Shown: positions 35,887 to 44,710 of the stretch, piece by piece | Layout of the letters: each line of letters starts with the position of its first letter | Numbering within the stretch: the stretch's first letter is position 1 | DNA from: Myxococcales bacterium | GTDB lineage: Bacteria > Myxococcota_A > Polyangia > Nannocystales > Nannocystaceae | Reading direction: 5' to 3' | Assembly: GCA_020633295.1 (NCBI GenBank) | Contig: JACKDW010000002.1 | Coordinates: forward strand, 124,001-188,000 | Length of the DNA: 64,000 nucleotides | Made by a program: the position numbers and the translations under genes | The notes under the pieces: model-generated | Seen by the model: only the letters and a program-made list of their open reading frames with translations | What the model was told of the DNA's origin: nothing | Database searches by the model: none

Positions 35887-38800
35887 TCAGCGGCGCGCCG
35901 CGAGCCACGCGTCGACGGTCGCGCGCTCGAGCGCGTAGCCGGGTCCGGCGTCGACCAGCTCGCGTTGAGCCGCGCGCGCGAGCTCGAGCGCCTCGGCGGC
36001 GTCGCGCCCAGGCGGCAGCGCCTGCGCGAGCTCGAAGCGCGTGATCGCGAGCTCCGCCTCCGGCGGCTCGGGCACCGCCTCGTACGCCGCGATCGCCTCG
36101 CGCAGCGCGAGCACGGCGTCGCGTCTGCGCTCGAGGTCCACGAGCACCCTCGCCAGCGCGCGCCGGGTGTTGATCCGCTCTGGGTTGGTGGGCGGCAGCG
36201 TCGGCGCCTCGACCTCGAGGAGGTCCTGCAGGACGCGCGCGGCGGCGTCGAGCTGTCCTTCCCGGTGAAGGGCGCGACCGAGACCCTCCAGGGCCTGCAC
36301 GCGCGCGGACGAGTCGAGCCCGCCGTCGGGCTCGGCGAGCGCGGCGGCGAGCTGAAACTCTCGTCGCGCGGCGCTCGTGTCGTCCGCCGCGAGCAGCGCC
36401 TCGCCGAGCAGGAGGTGCGTCTCGGCCGAGCGCGACGCGTCGTCCTCCTGAAGCGCGAGCGCGTGCTCCAACATGGCGACGGCGCGCTCGTGCTCACCGG
36501 CCCCCGAGAGCGCGGACGCGTAGCCCAGCAGCGCGTAGATGGTGTTCGGGGCGGCGTCGCCGAGGCTTCGCGCGGCGAGCTCGTAGGCGCGACCGTAGTC
36601 CGTCAGCGCGTCTTCGTACGCGCGCTGCCGCAGCGCGACCTCGCCGCGCTGCATCAGCAGCGGCACGATGACCGGACCCGCGCCGTCGACGTCGCCGTGG
36701 ATCTCGAGCGCCCGCTCGATGGCCGCGCGGGCGCGCCCGTACTGACCCGTCGCGATCAGCGAGGACGCGAGCATGGAGGCGACCAACGCGATCTGCGGGT
36801 GCCGCGAGCCGAGCGCCTCGTCGCCCCGCGCGAGCGCGTCGCTCAGCAGCTCGATCGCCGCCTCGTACTCGCGGCGCTGGTGCAGCGTGTACGCGAGGTT
36901 CGCCATGGAGTAGATGAGCTCCGGGTCGTCGCGCGGCAGCGTCCGCCGCTTGCGCTCGAGCGCCGCGGTGTAGGCGTCGCGCGCCGCGTCCAGCTCTCCC
37001 CGGACCGAGTGGATGATCCCGACGTTATGGAGCAGCTGACCTTCTAGCCATGTATCCCCGCCGACGTGCTCGATCCACGCCTCGATCAGGCCGACGTCAT
37101 CGCGCGCCCGCGCCGCCTCGCCGAGCATCGCCGCGCGCACGTAGAGGCGCTTGATGCCCGCCTCGGCCGCGAGCCGCTCGTGCCCGCTGGCCACCGCTCG
37201 CGTCACCGCCCGCGTCAGCGCCTCCTCGGTCGCGCCGGGGTCCCCCGAGAGCGCGAACACGCGGGCGCTCCCGCGGCGGAACCAGGCCTCGGCGACGAGC
37301 GGTCCGTAGTCCAGCGCCGCCGCGCGGGACGCGACCTCGTCCACGAGCGCGAGCGCCTCGTCGTACTGCCCCAGCTGCTCGTGCTCGCGCGCCCGATCGA
37401 GCGTGTGACGCTGCGCCTCGACCTCGAGTCGGGTCGCCGCTGACTCTGGCGGGCGCACGTCGGCGCTCAGGTAGGCCGCGTCTCCGCACGGCTCGATCGG
37501 CGGCAACGCGGCCGACGCGGCGACGACACGGTCGATCATCACCGGGCGCGCGCCGCCCTCTGCGACGATGTCGACGAAGGCCTCGAGGCTCGCGCGCCGC
37601 CGCTCGAGGCACGCGGTCTGGAGCGTGTAGAGCTCGTCGGAGAGGCGCCCGCGTCGATGCCCCTCGCAGCCCGCGACGCGCGTCGTCGACCAGTCGTCGA
37701 CGTAGCGATCGAGCCGGGCGCGGACGAGCCCGAAGATCCCCTCCGCGCGCGACGGCGCGGCGGCGACCAGCGCGGCGCGCAGGGCCTCGGCGCGCTCGGC
37801 ACTCCACGTCGACGTGAGCTCGTCGTCGAGGTCGACGCAGCGCTCGATCGAGCCGGTGTAGAGCGCGGCGAGGCTCGCGCTCACGACCGCGACCGCGCCC
37901 CCGAACGCCGCGAGCACGCGACGCTTGCGGCGGAGCTCGGCGGGGTCGCGGGCGAGCGCGTCGAGCAGCGCGCGCATCGACGGGTGACGCGCGTCCGGAT
38001 CGCGCGCGAGGCCGCGGAGCAGGTGGGCGCGCAGCCACGCGGGGACCTGCGCGTCGACGGGCGCCGGGCGGACGCGCCCATCCTCGAGCGCCCGCACCAG
38101 CGCCAGCAGCGAGTCGAACGCGAACGGGTGCTCGCCGTACAGCGCCTCATAGAGCGCGACGCAGAAGCTGAACTGGTCGCTGCGCGCGTCCGCCTGTCGC
38201 CCCTGATGCTGCTCGAGGGGCATGTACGCCGGCGTGCCCATGATCGCGCCGGTGCGCGTCAAGGGCGTGAGCGTGCCGCGGCCCGCGTCGGTCCCCGCGT
38301 CGAGCTCCCGCGTGCGCGCGAGCTCGACGCTCGCCGGGCTCGCGCCCAGACGCGCGAGCCCGAAGTCGAGGACCTTGACCACGCCGGCGCGGTCGATCAT
38401 CGCGTTGTGCGGCTTAAAGTCGCGGTGGATCAGGCCCGCGTCGTGGGCCGCGACCAGCCCCTTACCTGCCTGGATGTACACGTCGACGATCTCGCGCCAG
38501 CTTCGGTCCCGACGCGTCCGCCAGGCGCGTAGCGTCGCGCCGTCGACGTGCTCCATGGCCACGAAGACCGCGTCGTCGAGCGTGCCGACGTCGAACACGC
38601 TGACGACGTTGGGGTGGGACAGCCGCGCCATCGCCTGGGCTTCCCGCAGCAGGCGCGCGCGCTCGTCGTCGCCGTCGCGACCCGCGCGCAGCAGCTTGAT
38701 CGCCAGCTTGCGGTCGAGCTCGGCGTCATAGGCGGCGTAGACGACCCCCATCCCGCCGGCGCCGAGGGGCTCGATGACGAGGTAGCGACCGAGGCGCGTC

Positions 38801-39111
38801 GGGCTCTCGCGGTACGCGACCGCGTCCGTGAGCGCGCGCTCGCCCGGGCTCGCGGCCAGCGTCGGCTCGGATCCCGGCGCGGGCAAGAAAGTGCTCTCGT
38901 CGCCGCTGAACGCCGCGCGCTCCGAGTCCTCCTCGTCCACGAGCTCGCGGGCCAAGGCGGCCATCAACGACTGGCAGGACGGGCACACGTCGACGTGCCG
39001 CTCCAGCGCCGCGCGTGCGTCCCGGGCGAGCACGCCGTCGATGAACTCGAGGATCGTCCCCTCGTCCGGGCATGCGTCGCTCGTGGACGCGAGTCGCGGC
39101 GCGTTGAGCAT
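35887..39111 (-). CDS. Ser/Thr protein kinase with N-terminal zinc-finger-like domain and TPR tail
   Basis: 1074 residues. The N-terminus has a CPDEGTILEFIDG segment and a CPSC pair with a His, like an anti-sigma zinc finger (zf-HC2). A complete kinase domain follows (~105-380): LGAGGMGVVY, LAIKLL, HRDFKPHN, DFGLAR and the APE-equivalent MPLEQH segment, in which APE is altered. A transmembrane helix (~405-425, VLAAFGGAVAVVSASLAAL) leads to a large periplasmic or cytoplasmic TPR region to the end, with tandem units such as ALERALEIHG and ALALVDEVA. Architecture is typical of myxobacterial signalling kinases. The reading frame is intact, unlike the other large kinases in this window. Confidence 0.9.
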   Translation of the reverse strand: MLNAPRLASTSDACPDEGTILEFIDGVLARDARAALERHVDVCPSCQSLMAALARELVDEEDSERAAFSGDESTFLPAPGSEPTLAASPGERALTDAVAYRESPTRLGRYLVIEPLGAGGMGVVYAAYDAELDRKLAIKLLRAGRDGDDERARLLREAQAMARLSHPNVVSVFDVGTLDDAVFVAMEHVDGATLRAWRTRRDRSWREIVDVYIQAGKGLVAAHDAGLIHRDFKPHNAMIDRAGVVKVLDFGLARLGASPASVELARTRELDAGTDAGRGTLTPLTRTGAIMGTPAYMPLEQHQGRQADARSDQFSFCVALYEALYGEHPFAFDSLLALVRALEDGRVRPAPVDAQVPAWLRAHLLRGLARDPDARHPSMRALLDALARDPAELRRKRRVLAAFGGAVAVVSASLAALYTGSIERCVDLDDELTSTWSAERAEALRAALVAAAPSRAEGIFGLVRARLDRYVDDWSTTRVAGCEGHRRGRLSDELYTLQTACLERRRASLEAFVDIVAEGGARPVMIDRVVAASAALPPIEPCGDAAYLSADVRPPESAATRLEVEAQRHTLDRAREHEQLGQYDEALALVDEVASRAAALDYGPLVAEAWFRRGSARVFALSGDPGATEEALTRAVTRAVASGHERLAAEAGIKRLYVRAAMLGEAARARDDVGLIEAWIEHVGGDTWLEGQLLHNVGIIHSVRGELDAARDAYTAALERKRRTLPRDDPELIYSMANLAYTLHQRREYEAAIELLSDALARGDEALGSRHPQIALVASMLASSLIATGQYGRARAAIERALEIHGDVDGAGPVIVPLLMQRGEVALRQRAYEDALTDYGRAYELAARSLGDAAPNTIYALLGYASALSGAGEHERAVAMLEHALALQEDDASRSAETHLLLGEALLAADDTSAARREFQLAAALAEPDGGLDSSARVQALEGLGRALHREGQLDAAARVLQDLLEVEAPTLPPTNPERINTRRALARVLVDLERRRDAVLALREAIAAYEAVPEPPEAELAITRFELAQALPPGRDAAEALELARAAQRELVDAGPGYALERATVDAWLAARR

Positions 39112-39154
39112 GATGACGTCTCGATGCTACTGCAATGACCCTCGAGCGGACGCG

Positions 39155-40135
39155 CTAGTGCAGCATCGTGGTGATGACCCCCGGGCTCGACGCGGTGCAC
39201 GGGGGCAGCTGCGCGACGCAAGCCTCGTAGATCTTGCTCGAGGGCACGTAGTCCGCGCGGTGATCCGGATTGATGCAGGTCGCGCCGTGCTCGTCCCACT
39301 TGGCTTCGACCATCCAGGGTGGAATGAGATCTTGGGACGCGTTCACCCCCAGCGAGTCGAGGATCCGGAACTTGGTCCCCGGCTTGGTGCTGGGGCCGCT
39401 CTCCGGGCAGTAGCTCGCGGTGATCGCCCAGACCGCGGCCCGGAACGCGTTGAGCTTGACGACCCCGTCGGGGTCGTATCCCCAATGCCGGGCCTTGCCC
39501 GACGCGCTCGAGACGCAGCCGAACAGCATCGTGAAGGGATCATCCTCGAAGTCGTCGCCGACGTAGCGGACGCTGTCGATCAAGTAAGCCATCCGGAGCG
39601 GATCGCTGGTCCCGGTGACGGGGTGAAACGAGGTGTCGACGGCGCAGAGGAAGTGTAGCTCCGCCGGCGCCGCGTCCGGGGCGCCGTACTTCAGGAGATA
39701 GATGGGGGCGTTGTGCTCGTCGAGCTCATGCTCGACCACGATGTCATAGAGCACCGCGCCCGCGTTCGGATCGGACTGATCGGCCATGTGGATCCGCGCG
39801 CCGTCGAAGTCGTCCCCGCCGTACTCGTCCCCGCCCAGGACGCCGCGCAGCTCGCCGTCCTCGACCCACATCGCGTCGAGCGCGACCGCCTGCTGATTGA
39901 CGAAGATGTCCACGCCGAGGTGGGCGTGCATGAAGTACTTCGCGCCGGGGTCGATCCCGGGCACCTCCGACTGCAGGACCTTGCTCGTGTTGAGCAGCCA
40001 GGGCGGCGGGTCGGGTCGCAGCCGGACGTCATCCTCGACGAAGGACGGCGCGTCGCAGCCCGTCAGCGCCGCGAGCGTGAGCGCTCCACAGACCCCGAGG
40101 CGCGTGATGGTGATCATCGTCTTCCACGTGCTCAT
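39155..40135 (-). CDS. ADYC-like secreted lipoprotein, copy 1
   Basis: 326 residues with a lipoprotein signal peptide: hydrophobic core VCGALTLAALTGCDA, with the lipobox ALTGC placing the lipidated cysteine at about residue 27. The mature protein contains a block AVWAITASYCPESGPS resembling the signature of the ADYC family found mainly in myxobacteria. Six further cysteines (HFLC, LFGC, TCIN, EAC, PPC) suggest disulphides. It shares most of its sequence with the gene at 40334-41299, including 50+ identical bases around PPPWLLNTSKVLQ. A GATTTTTTT element lies 90 bp upstream of the start (40225). Function unknown. Confidence 0.8.
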   Translation of the reverse strand: MSTWKTMITITRLGVCGALTLAALTGCDAPSFVEDDVRLRPDPPPWLLNTSKVLQSEVPGIDPGAKYFMHAHLGVDIFVNQQAVALDAMWVEDGELRGVLGGDEYGGDDFDGARIHMADQSDPNAGAVLYDIVVEHELDEHNAPIYLLKYGAPDAAPAELHFLCAVDTSFHPVTGTSDPLRMAYLIDSVRYVGDDFEDDPFTMLFGCVSSASGKARHWGYDPDGVVKLNAFRAAVWAITASYCPESGPSTKPGTKFRILDSLGVNASQDLIPPWMVEAKWDEHGATCINPDHRADYVPSSKIYEACVAQLPPCTASSPGVITTMLH

Positions 40136-40333
40136 TGCTCTCTCTCCTGCTCCGGCGACTCGTCGCGCCGCACGACCTGGACGATGGTCCCCGGTGGGTG
40201 GCGCACGGTGCCGACACGATCGGTGATTTTTTTCTGGGCGGCGCGTGCGGAGACGCCCGCCGGTGCTCTGCGCTCGCGTCGCGCGAGGTCATGCGCGCGA
40301 ACTCGCCCTCGCGACGGCTCTCGCGCGAACGCG

Positions 40334-41299
40334 CTACCCCGACATCGTGGCGATGAACCCGGGGCTCGCCGCCGTGCAGGTGGGCAACTGGTCGATGCAG
40401 GCTTGGAACGCTCCGGGCAGCAGCACTGCGTCGCCGCGATGATCCGCGCCGATGCAGGTCGCGCCGTTCTCATCCCACCGGGCCTCCATGCGCCGGACCG
40501 CGCCGAAGCCCTGCGAGGAGCCCACGCCGAGCGTGTCGTAGATCATGAACTCCGTCCCTGGCGTCGTGTTGGAGCCGAGCTCGGGGCAGTAGCTCGCCGT
40601 GATCGCCCAGACCGCGGCCCGGAACTCGTTGAGGCTGACGGCGCCGTCAGGGTTGTACCCCAGCTTCCTGGCCTTGCCCGCCGCGCTCGAGACGCAGCCG
40701 AACAGCATGGTGCCGGGATCGTCCTCGAAGTCGTCCGATTCGAAGCGAAGGCCGTCCATGAGGTACGCCATGCGGCTCTGCCCGGCGATGGCGTCGAACG
40801 CGTTGTCCTGGGCGCACATGTACGAGAGCTCCTCCGGCGGCGCGCCCACGTCTCCGTACTTCAGGAGGTAGAAGTGGGCGTCGTGCTCGTCGAGCTCGTG
40901 CTCCACCACGATGTCGTAGAGCTGCGGGCCCTCCTGAGGATCGGACTCATCGAGCATGTGGACGCGCGCGCCGTCAAAGTCGTCGCCGCCGTACTCGTCC
41001 CCGTTCAGGACGCCGCGCAGCTCGCCGCCGTCGACCCAGATCGCGTCGAGCGTGACCGGCTGCTGGTCGACGATGATCTCCGCGCTGAGCTGGGTGTGCA
41101 TGAAGTACTTCTCGCCGGGGTCGATCCCCGGCACCTCCGACTGCAGGACCTTGCTCGTGTTGAGCAGCCAGGGCGGCGGGTCGGGGCGCAGCCGCGTGTC
41201 GTCGTCGACGAAGGACGGAGCGTCGCAGCCCGTCAGCGTGAGCGCGAGCGCTCCGCACAGCCCGAGGGTCGTCAAGGTGATCGTGTTCAAGGTGGTCAT
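40334..41299 (-). CDS. ADYC-like secreted lipoprotein, copy 2
   Basis: 321 residues, paralogue of the adjacent downstream gene. Signal peptide TTLGLCGALALTLTGC gives lipidation at Cys24. The block AVWAITASYCPELGSN is the ADYC-like signature. The longest shared stretch with copy 1 covers the region after the signal peptide and the EVPGIDPG loop; divergence is greatest in the middle (AQDNAFDAIAGQ) and the C-terminus, as expected after duplication and drift. A GATTTTTTT element 77 bp upstream (41376) is placed as in copy 1, so the promoter was probably duplicated too. Secreted or outer-membrane surface role, partner unknown. Confidence 0.8.
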   Translation of the reverse strand: MTTLNTITLTTLGLCGALALTLTGCDAPSFVDDDTRLRPDPPPWLLNTSKVLQSEVPGIDPGEKYFMHTQLSAEIIVDQQPVTLDAIWVDGGELRGVLNGDEYGGDDFDGARVHMLDESDPQEGPQLYDIVVEHELDEHDAHFYLLKYGDVGAPPEELSYMCAQDNAFDAIAGQSRMAYLMDGLRFESDDFEDDPGTMLFGCVSSAAGKARKLGYNPDGAVSLNEFRAAVWAITASYCPELGSNTTPGTEFMIYDTLGVGSSQGFGAVRRMEARWDENGATCIGADHRGDAVLLPGAFQACIDQLPTCTAASPGFIATMSG

Positions 41300-41782
41300 C
41301 GCGCTCTCCGTCCGGGGGCTCGTCTCGCCCGCATCACCAGGACGAGCGCCCCCACGCGATGGCGCGGCGCGAGGAGATTTTTTTCCTCGGGATCCCGTCG
41401 CGCGAGGGCGCCCCTACCGTACAACGTCGGCCGTCACGACGGCTCCGCTCCCTGGCAGCGGACGCGCGCGGCGGTCTCCAGGGGCGGTGACCTGGATTCA
41501 CGGGGCTCGTTCGGGCGCGAAATTCTGCGCGCTCGGGCCCCCAGGCCGGGGGGCGAGCGGGCGACCCCCCTCGCGCGTCGACGCGCTCGCGCTGCGGGTG
41601 ACCGCGCCGCGGCGTTCGGGACGCGTCGCCCGATCGCGGTCGGAGGTCATCGCGGATGCTGTTCGCGCGGCGCCTCGACGCGGCGCCGCGGCGCGCTGGA
41701 CGTCGCTCCTTCGGCGTGACGTCGACGCGGGATGGAGCAAGCGAGCGCGGCCGCGTCCCCGTGAAGTACACTCTCGAGAGTC
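41300..41782. other. Divergent promoter region between ADYC-like copy 2 and the lipoprotein cluster
   Basis: 483 bp without a supported gene. It holds the GATTTTTTT element (41376-41384) shared with the spacer upstream of copy 1. Both the minus-strand ADYC-like gene and the plus-strand lipoprotein gene must be transcribed from here. No terminator or RNA gene is seen. Confidence 0.55.
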
Positions 41783-42670
41783 ATGGGCAGCTTGAACGCG
41801 CAAGGGCCCCCGGGTCGTCGTCGATCACTCCTGTGGTGCGGGCTGCTCGCGGCGTGCACGACGACCGGGCCGAGCGGCACGCCGACCGTCGAGACCCCCG
41901 GCGAGCTCGGGCACGGCGAATTCGTGTACGCGTGCGTCGAGTCGTCAGACCCGGTCTGCCGCGGCGACGACACGCGCCCGCCGTTCCCGGACTGCGTCGC
42001 GCTGGGCGGCGAGTTCGAGCTCGAGTACGAGGTGTTCGAAGGTCCCGACGCGCAGGTCTCGAGCCTGTCCGAAGAGTACTTTCAGGTGGTCGCGAGCAGC
42101 CGCTTCCGGGCCGCGCGCGTGGGCACGGCGGCGATGCTCGCCCGGCGCGCGGACGAGACGGTCGACTACCTGCACATGCGCATCGTCGAGCCGGACACGA
42201 TCGAGATCCGCAACGCGCTGACCGGGTCCCCGGCCGACACGGTGCTGATGCGCACGGGCGCGAAGGCGATCTTCGAGCTGATCCCGATCAGCGGCGACTG
42301 TGACCCGATCGGCGGGAGCCTCAATTTCACGGCGAGCTCGAGCGACCCGTCGGTGGTCACCGCGAGCAGCGAGGGGACGCTCGCGCTCACGGCCCGCGCC
42401 CCAGGCGAGGCGACGATCTCGGTCGAGGCGATCGGGATGCTCCACACCTTTGACGTGGTGGTCTCGGACCCGCCGACGCGCTGGCCCCCGGGCGAGACCG
42501 AGACGGACACGGGGACGGGCTCGGACGGCGACACTGACTCGGACAGCGACGCGTCGGGCTCGGACAGCGACGCGACGGGCACGACGGGCATGGACAGCGA
42601 CACGACGGTCGACACCGACGCGACTGACACGGACACCGACACAGACACCGGGACGACGGGGACGACATGA
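41783..42670 (+). CDS. Lipoprotein with Ig-like domain and Asp/Thr/Gly-rich tail
   Basis: 295 residues. The signal peptide SLLWCGLLAACTTTG carries the lipobox LLAAC. Residues ~150-225 resemble a bacterial Ig-like (Big_2-type) domain, with the characteristic SVVTASSEGTLALTARAPGEATISV run. The C-terminal ~75 residues are a low-complexity chain of Asp, Thr, Gly and Ser (TDTDTDT type) found in many Nannocystineae secreted proteins, probably a surface linker. The stop overlaps the start of the next gene by four bases, so this is the first gene of a lipoprotein operon. Confidence 0.8.
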   Translation: MGSLNAQGPPGRRRSLLWCGLLAACTTTGPSGTPTVETPGELGHGEFVYACVESSDPVCRGDDTRPPFPDCVALGGEFELEYEVFEGPDAQVSSLSEEYFQVVASSRFRAARVGTAAMLARRADETVDYLHMRIVEPDTIEIRNALTGSPADTVLMRTGAKAIFELIPISGDCDPIGGSLNFTASSSDPSVVTASSEGTLALTARAPGEATISVEAIGMLHTFDVVVSDPPTRWPPGETETDTGTGSDGDTDSDSDASGSDSDATGTTGMDSDTTVDTDATDTDTDTDTGTTGTT

Positions 42671-43050
42671 GAAAGCACGCACAGCGCTCGCTCGCCCTGC
42701 TCGCGCTCACGCTGCTCGCGTGCACGCCCACGTACAGCTCGCTCGATGTCTATCCGCTCGACGGCGACGGCGAGGTGGTCGGCAACACCATCGAGCTCGA
42801 GGAGGGCCACGCGATGGTGGTGCACGTGCGCCCGGTCTCCACCGGCTACCCGAGCTACGAGGACTTCGACATCGTGAGCCTCGAGTCGCGCAGCCCGACG
42901 ATCGCGTTCGCTGAGGGCGCGCGCGAGATCGACGAGTTCGTGATCGGCGGCGTGTCGGTCGGCACGGCTCGGATCACCGTGAGCGTCAACGGTCGCGACG
43001 AGGACGAGCTCGTCGTCGAGGTCGTGGCCCAGCAGGAGAGCGCGCCATGA
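42667..43050 (+). CDS. Small lipoprotein
   Basis: 127 residues with signal peptide RSLALLALTLLACTPTY and lipobox LLAC. The mature part is a compact all-beta domain (VVGNTIELEEGHAMVVHVRPV, then IGGVSVGTARITVSVNG) that looks like one immunoglobulin-like unit, similar in style to the preceding protein. Start overlaps the upstream stop and its stop overlaps the downstream start, so it is translationally coupled on both sides. No function known. Confidence 0.75.
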   Translation: MRKHAQRSLALLALTLLACTPTYSSLDVYPLDGDGEVVGNTIELEEGHAMVVHVRPVSTGYPSYEDFDIVSLESRSPTIAFAEGAREIDEFVIGGVSVGTARITVSVNGRDEDELVVEVVAQQESAP

Positions 43051-43835
43051 TCATCACGACCGTGATCCACGGGCCGCTCTCGACGGCGCTCGCGCTGACG
43101 ATGACGCTGGCGCAGGTCGATGTTCAGGGCGCGACGGAGCCCGCGCCCGCGACCGAGTCCGCGACCGCGCCGGCCGCCGAGCCCGCGCCGGTCGCCGAGC
43201 CCGCGCCCGCGCCGACCGCCGCGCCCGCTCCTGCGACGACCCAGCCGCAGCCGCAGCCACAGCCACAGCCACAGTCGCAGCCGCAGGGCTACCAGCCCGC
43301 GCCGCAAGGGTATCCGCAGCAAGGGTACCCGCAGCCGCAGCAGGGTTATCCGCAGCAGGGTTATCCACAGCCGGGTTATCCGCAGCAGGGTTATCCGCAG
43401 CAGGGTTATCCGCAGCAGCCGCAGCAGGGCTATCCGCAACCCTATCAACCGCCTCCGCCGGTCTACGGGCCCGCGCCTCCGCCCCGCGTGGACGCGTCGA
43501 AGAACAACGTCGGCAACGCCCTGCTCGCGCCGGGGGCCACGCTCTTGGCGGTCGGTCTGGTCAGCGTGGTGTTCGTCGGCGGGATCTCGGCGATCGTCCG
43601 CGACTCTCGGCTCTCGTCGGCCGAGTCCGCCGACTCTCGAGCGGACACCGAGGATCATCTCAACGGCGCGCGCGCGGCGGACCGGGCCATGCGGATCGGG
43701 TTCTGGAGCGGCATCGGCATGATCACGGTCGGCCTGCCGCTGACGATCGCCGGCAGCGTGCTCAAGAACCAGGCGCGCTCCGGCGTCGCCCGCCGGATCG
43801 ATCTGCGGGCGACGGGCGTCGAGGTGAAGTTCTAA
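43047..43835 (+). CDS. Membrane protein with Pro/Ala and PQQGYPQ repeat region
   Basis: 262 residues. A short N-terminal hydrophobic stretch may be a signal peptide (STALALTMTLAQ). Then come an Ala/Pro/Glu region and a long run of PQ and GYPQQ repeats (residues ~65-140), which would be extended and disordered. Two transmembrane helices follow: LLAPGATLLAVGLVSVVFVGG and IGFWSGIGMITVGLPLTIAGS. It resembles myxobacterial proteins annotated only as hypothetical with Pro/Gln repeats. Third gene of the overlapping lipoprotein cluster. Confidence 0.7.
   Translation: MIITTVIHGPLSTALALTMTLAQVDVQGATEPAPATESATAPAAEPAPVAEPAPAPTAAPAPATTQPQPQPQPQPQSQPQGYQPAPQGYPQQGYPQPQQGYPQQGYPQPGYPQQGYPQQGYPQQPQQGYPQPYQPPPPVYGPAPPPRVDASKNNVGNALLAPGATLLAVGLVSVVFVGGISAIVRDSRLSSAESADSRADTEDHLNGARAADRAMRIGFWSGIGMITVGLPLTIAGSVLKNQARSGVARRIDLRATGVEVKF
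43250..43440 (+). repeat. Tandem repeats coding for PQ and GYPQQ units
   Basis: Short CAGCCA-type repeats pass into repeated 15-bp units close to CAGCAGGGTTATCCG. The codon choice (GGT TAT) inside the units is less GC-rich than the rest of the gene and nearly identical between units, so the expansion is recent. Confidence 0.75.
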
Positions 43836-43850
43836 CGAAGGCGTGCAGGA

Positions 43851-44678
43851 GTGCCCGTGAGCCGAACAGCAACCGCGATCCTGATCGCCGCGCTCGTGGC
43901 GACGGCCAGCTGCAGCGACGACGGCGGCTCGAGCAGCGTCACCGACAGCGGCTCCAGCTCGGCGGGCGACACCAGCGGCGAGCCGTCGGGGCTGTGCCCG
44001 CCCAACCGCGTGGGCGACCCGAGCTTCGAGGGCGGCTCGCCCAACGCGGCCTGGACGGAGCAGTCGTTCCTCTACGAGGGCGTGATCTGCGACGCCGACT
44101 GCGCGATGAACGACGCGGCGGTCCCCCGCACCGGCGACTTCGCGATCTGGTTCGGCGGCATCGCGCAGGCCGAGCTCGCGACGGTCCACCAAGAGATCAC
44201 CCTGCCCCAAGGGGTCGGTCGGCTGACTTTCTGGCTCGGGATCGACACCGGCCCGCAGCGCAACGGCGACGATCGCCTGACCGTTCGGCTCGGCGGCGCG
44301 GAGGTGTTCACCGTGACCGAGGCGCAGACGGACGACTACCCGGCGTACACGCAGATCGACATCCCGCTCCAGCTCCCGGCGGGCGCGCAGCTCCTCGAGT
44401 TCGAGGCCGATCTGAGCGGCAATCACGTCACGAGCTTCTTCGTCGACGACGTGTCGATCACGGTCTGCCCCGACGCGGTGCAGCCGGAGCCGACGACGGG
44501 CGGCGATCCGACGACCGCTGGCCCATCGGACACGGACACGAGCACGGGCACGGGCGAGACGAGCGACACGAGCGGCACGGGCGGCGGCGACACGACCTCC
44601 GACACGGACGCGACGACGAGCGACGCGACGGGCACGGACACGGACGAGACCACGGACACGAGCGGGACGACGGGCTAG
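43851..44678 (+). CDS. Lipoprotein with jelly-roll-like domain and Thr/Asp-rich tail
   Basis: 275 residues from GTG (a second GTG two codons later is also possible). Signal peptide TAILIAALVATASCSD carries lipobox TASC. A Ser/Asp/Thr linker precedes a ~150-residue beta-rich domain beginning LCPPNRVGDPSFEGG, an opening typical of carbohydrate-binding-like galactose-binding folds, and containing GRLTFWLGID and SFFVDDVSI strands. The C-terminal ~60 residues are Thr/Asp/Ser/Gly-rich. It is likely a cell-surface or outer-membrane protein. The fourth gene of the cluster, separated from the third by 15 bp. Confidence 0.75.
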   Translation: MPVSRTATAILIAALVATASCSDDGGSSSVTDSGSSSAGDTSGEPSGLCPPNRVGDPSFEGGSPNAAWTEQSFLYEGVICDADCAMNDAAVPRTGDFAIWFGGIAQAELATVHQEITLPQGVGRLTFWLGIDTGPQRNGDDRLTVRLGGAEVFTVTEAQTDDYPAYTQIDIPLQLPAGAQLLEFEADLSGNHVTSFFVDDVSITVCPDAVQPEPTTGGDPTTAGPSDTDTSTGTGETSDTSGTGGGDTTSDTDATTSDATGTDTDETTDTSGTTG

Positions 44679-44710
44679 GCTCGTCCAGCGCGATCGTCAC
44701 GCGCGCGAAG

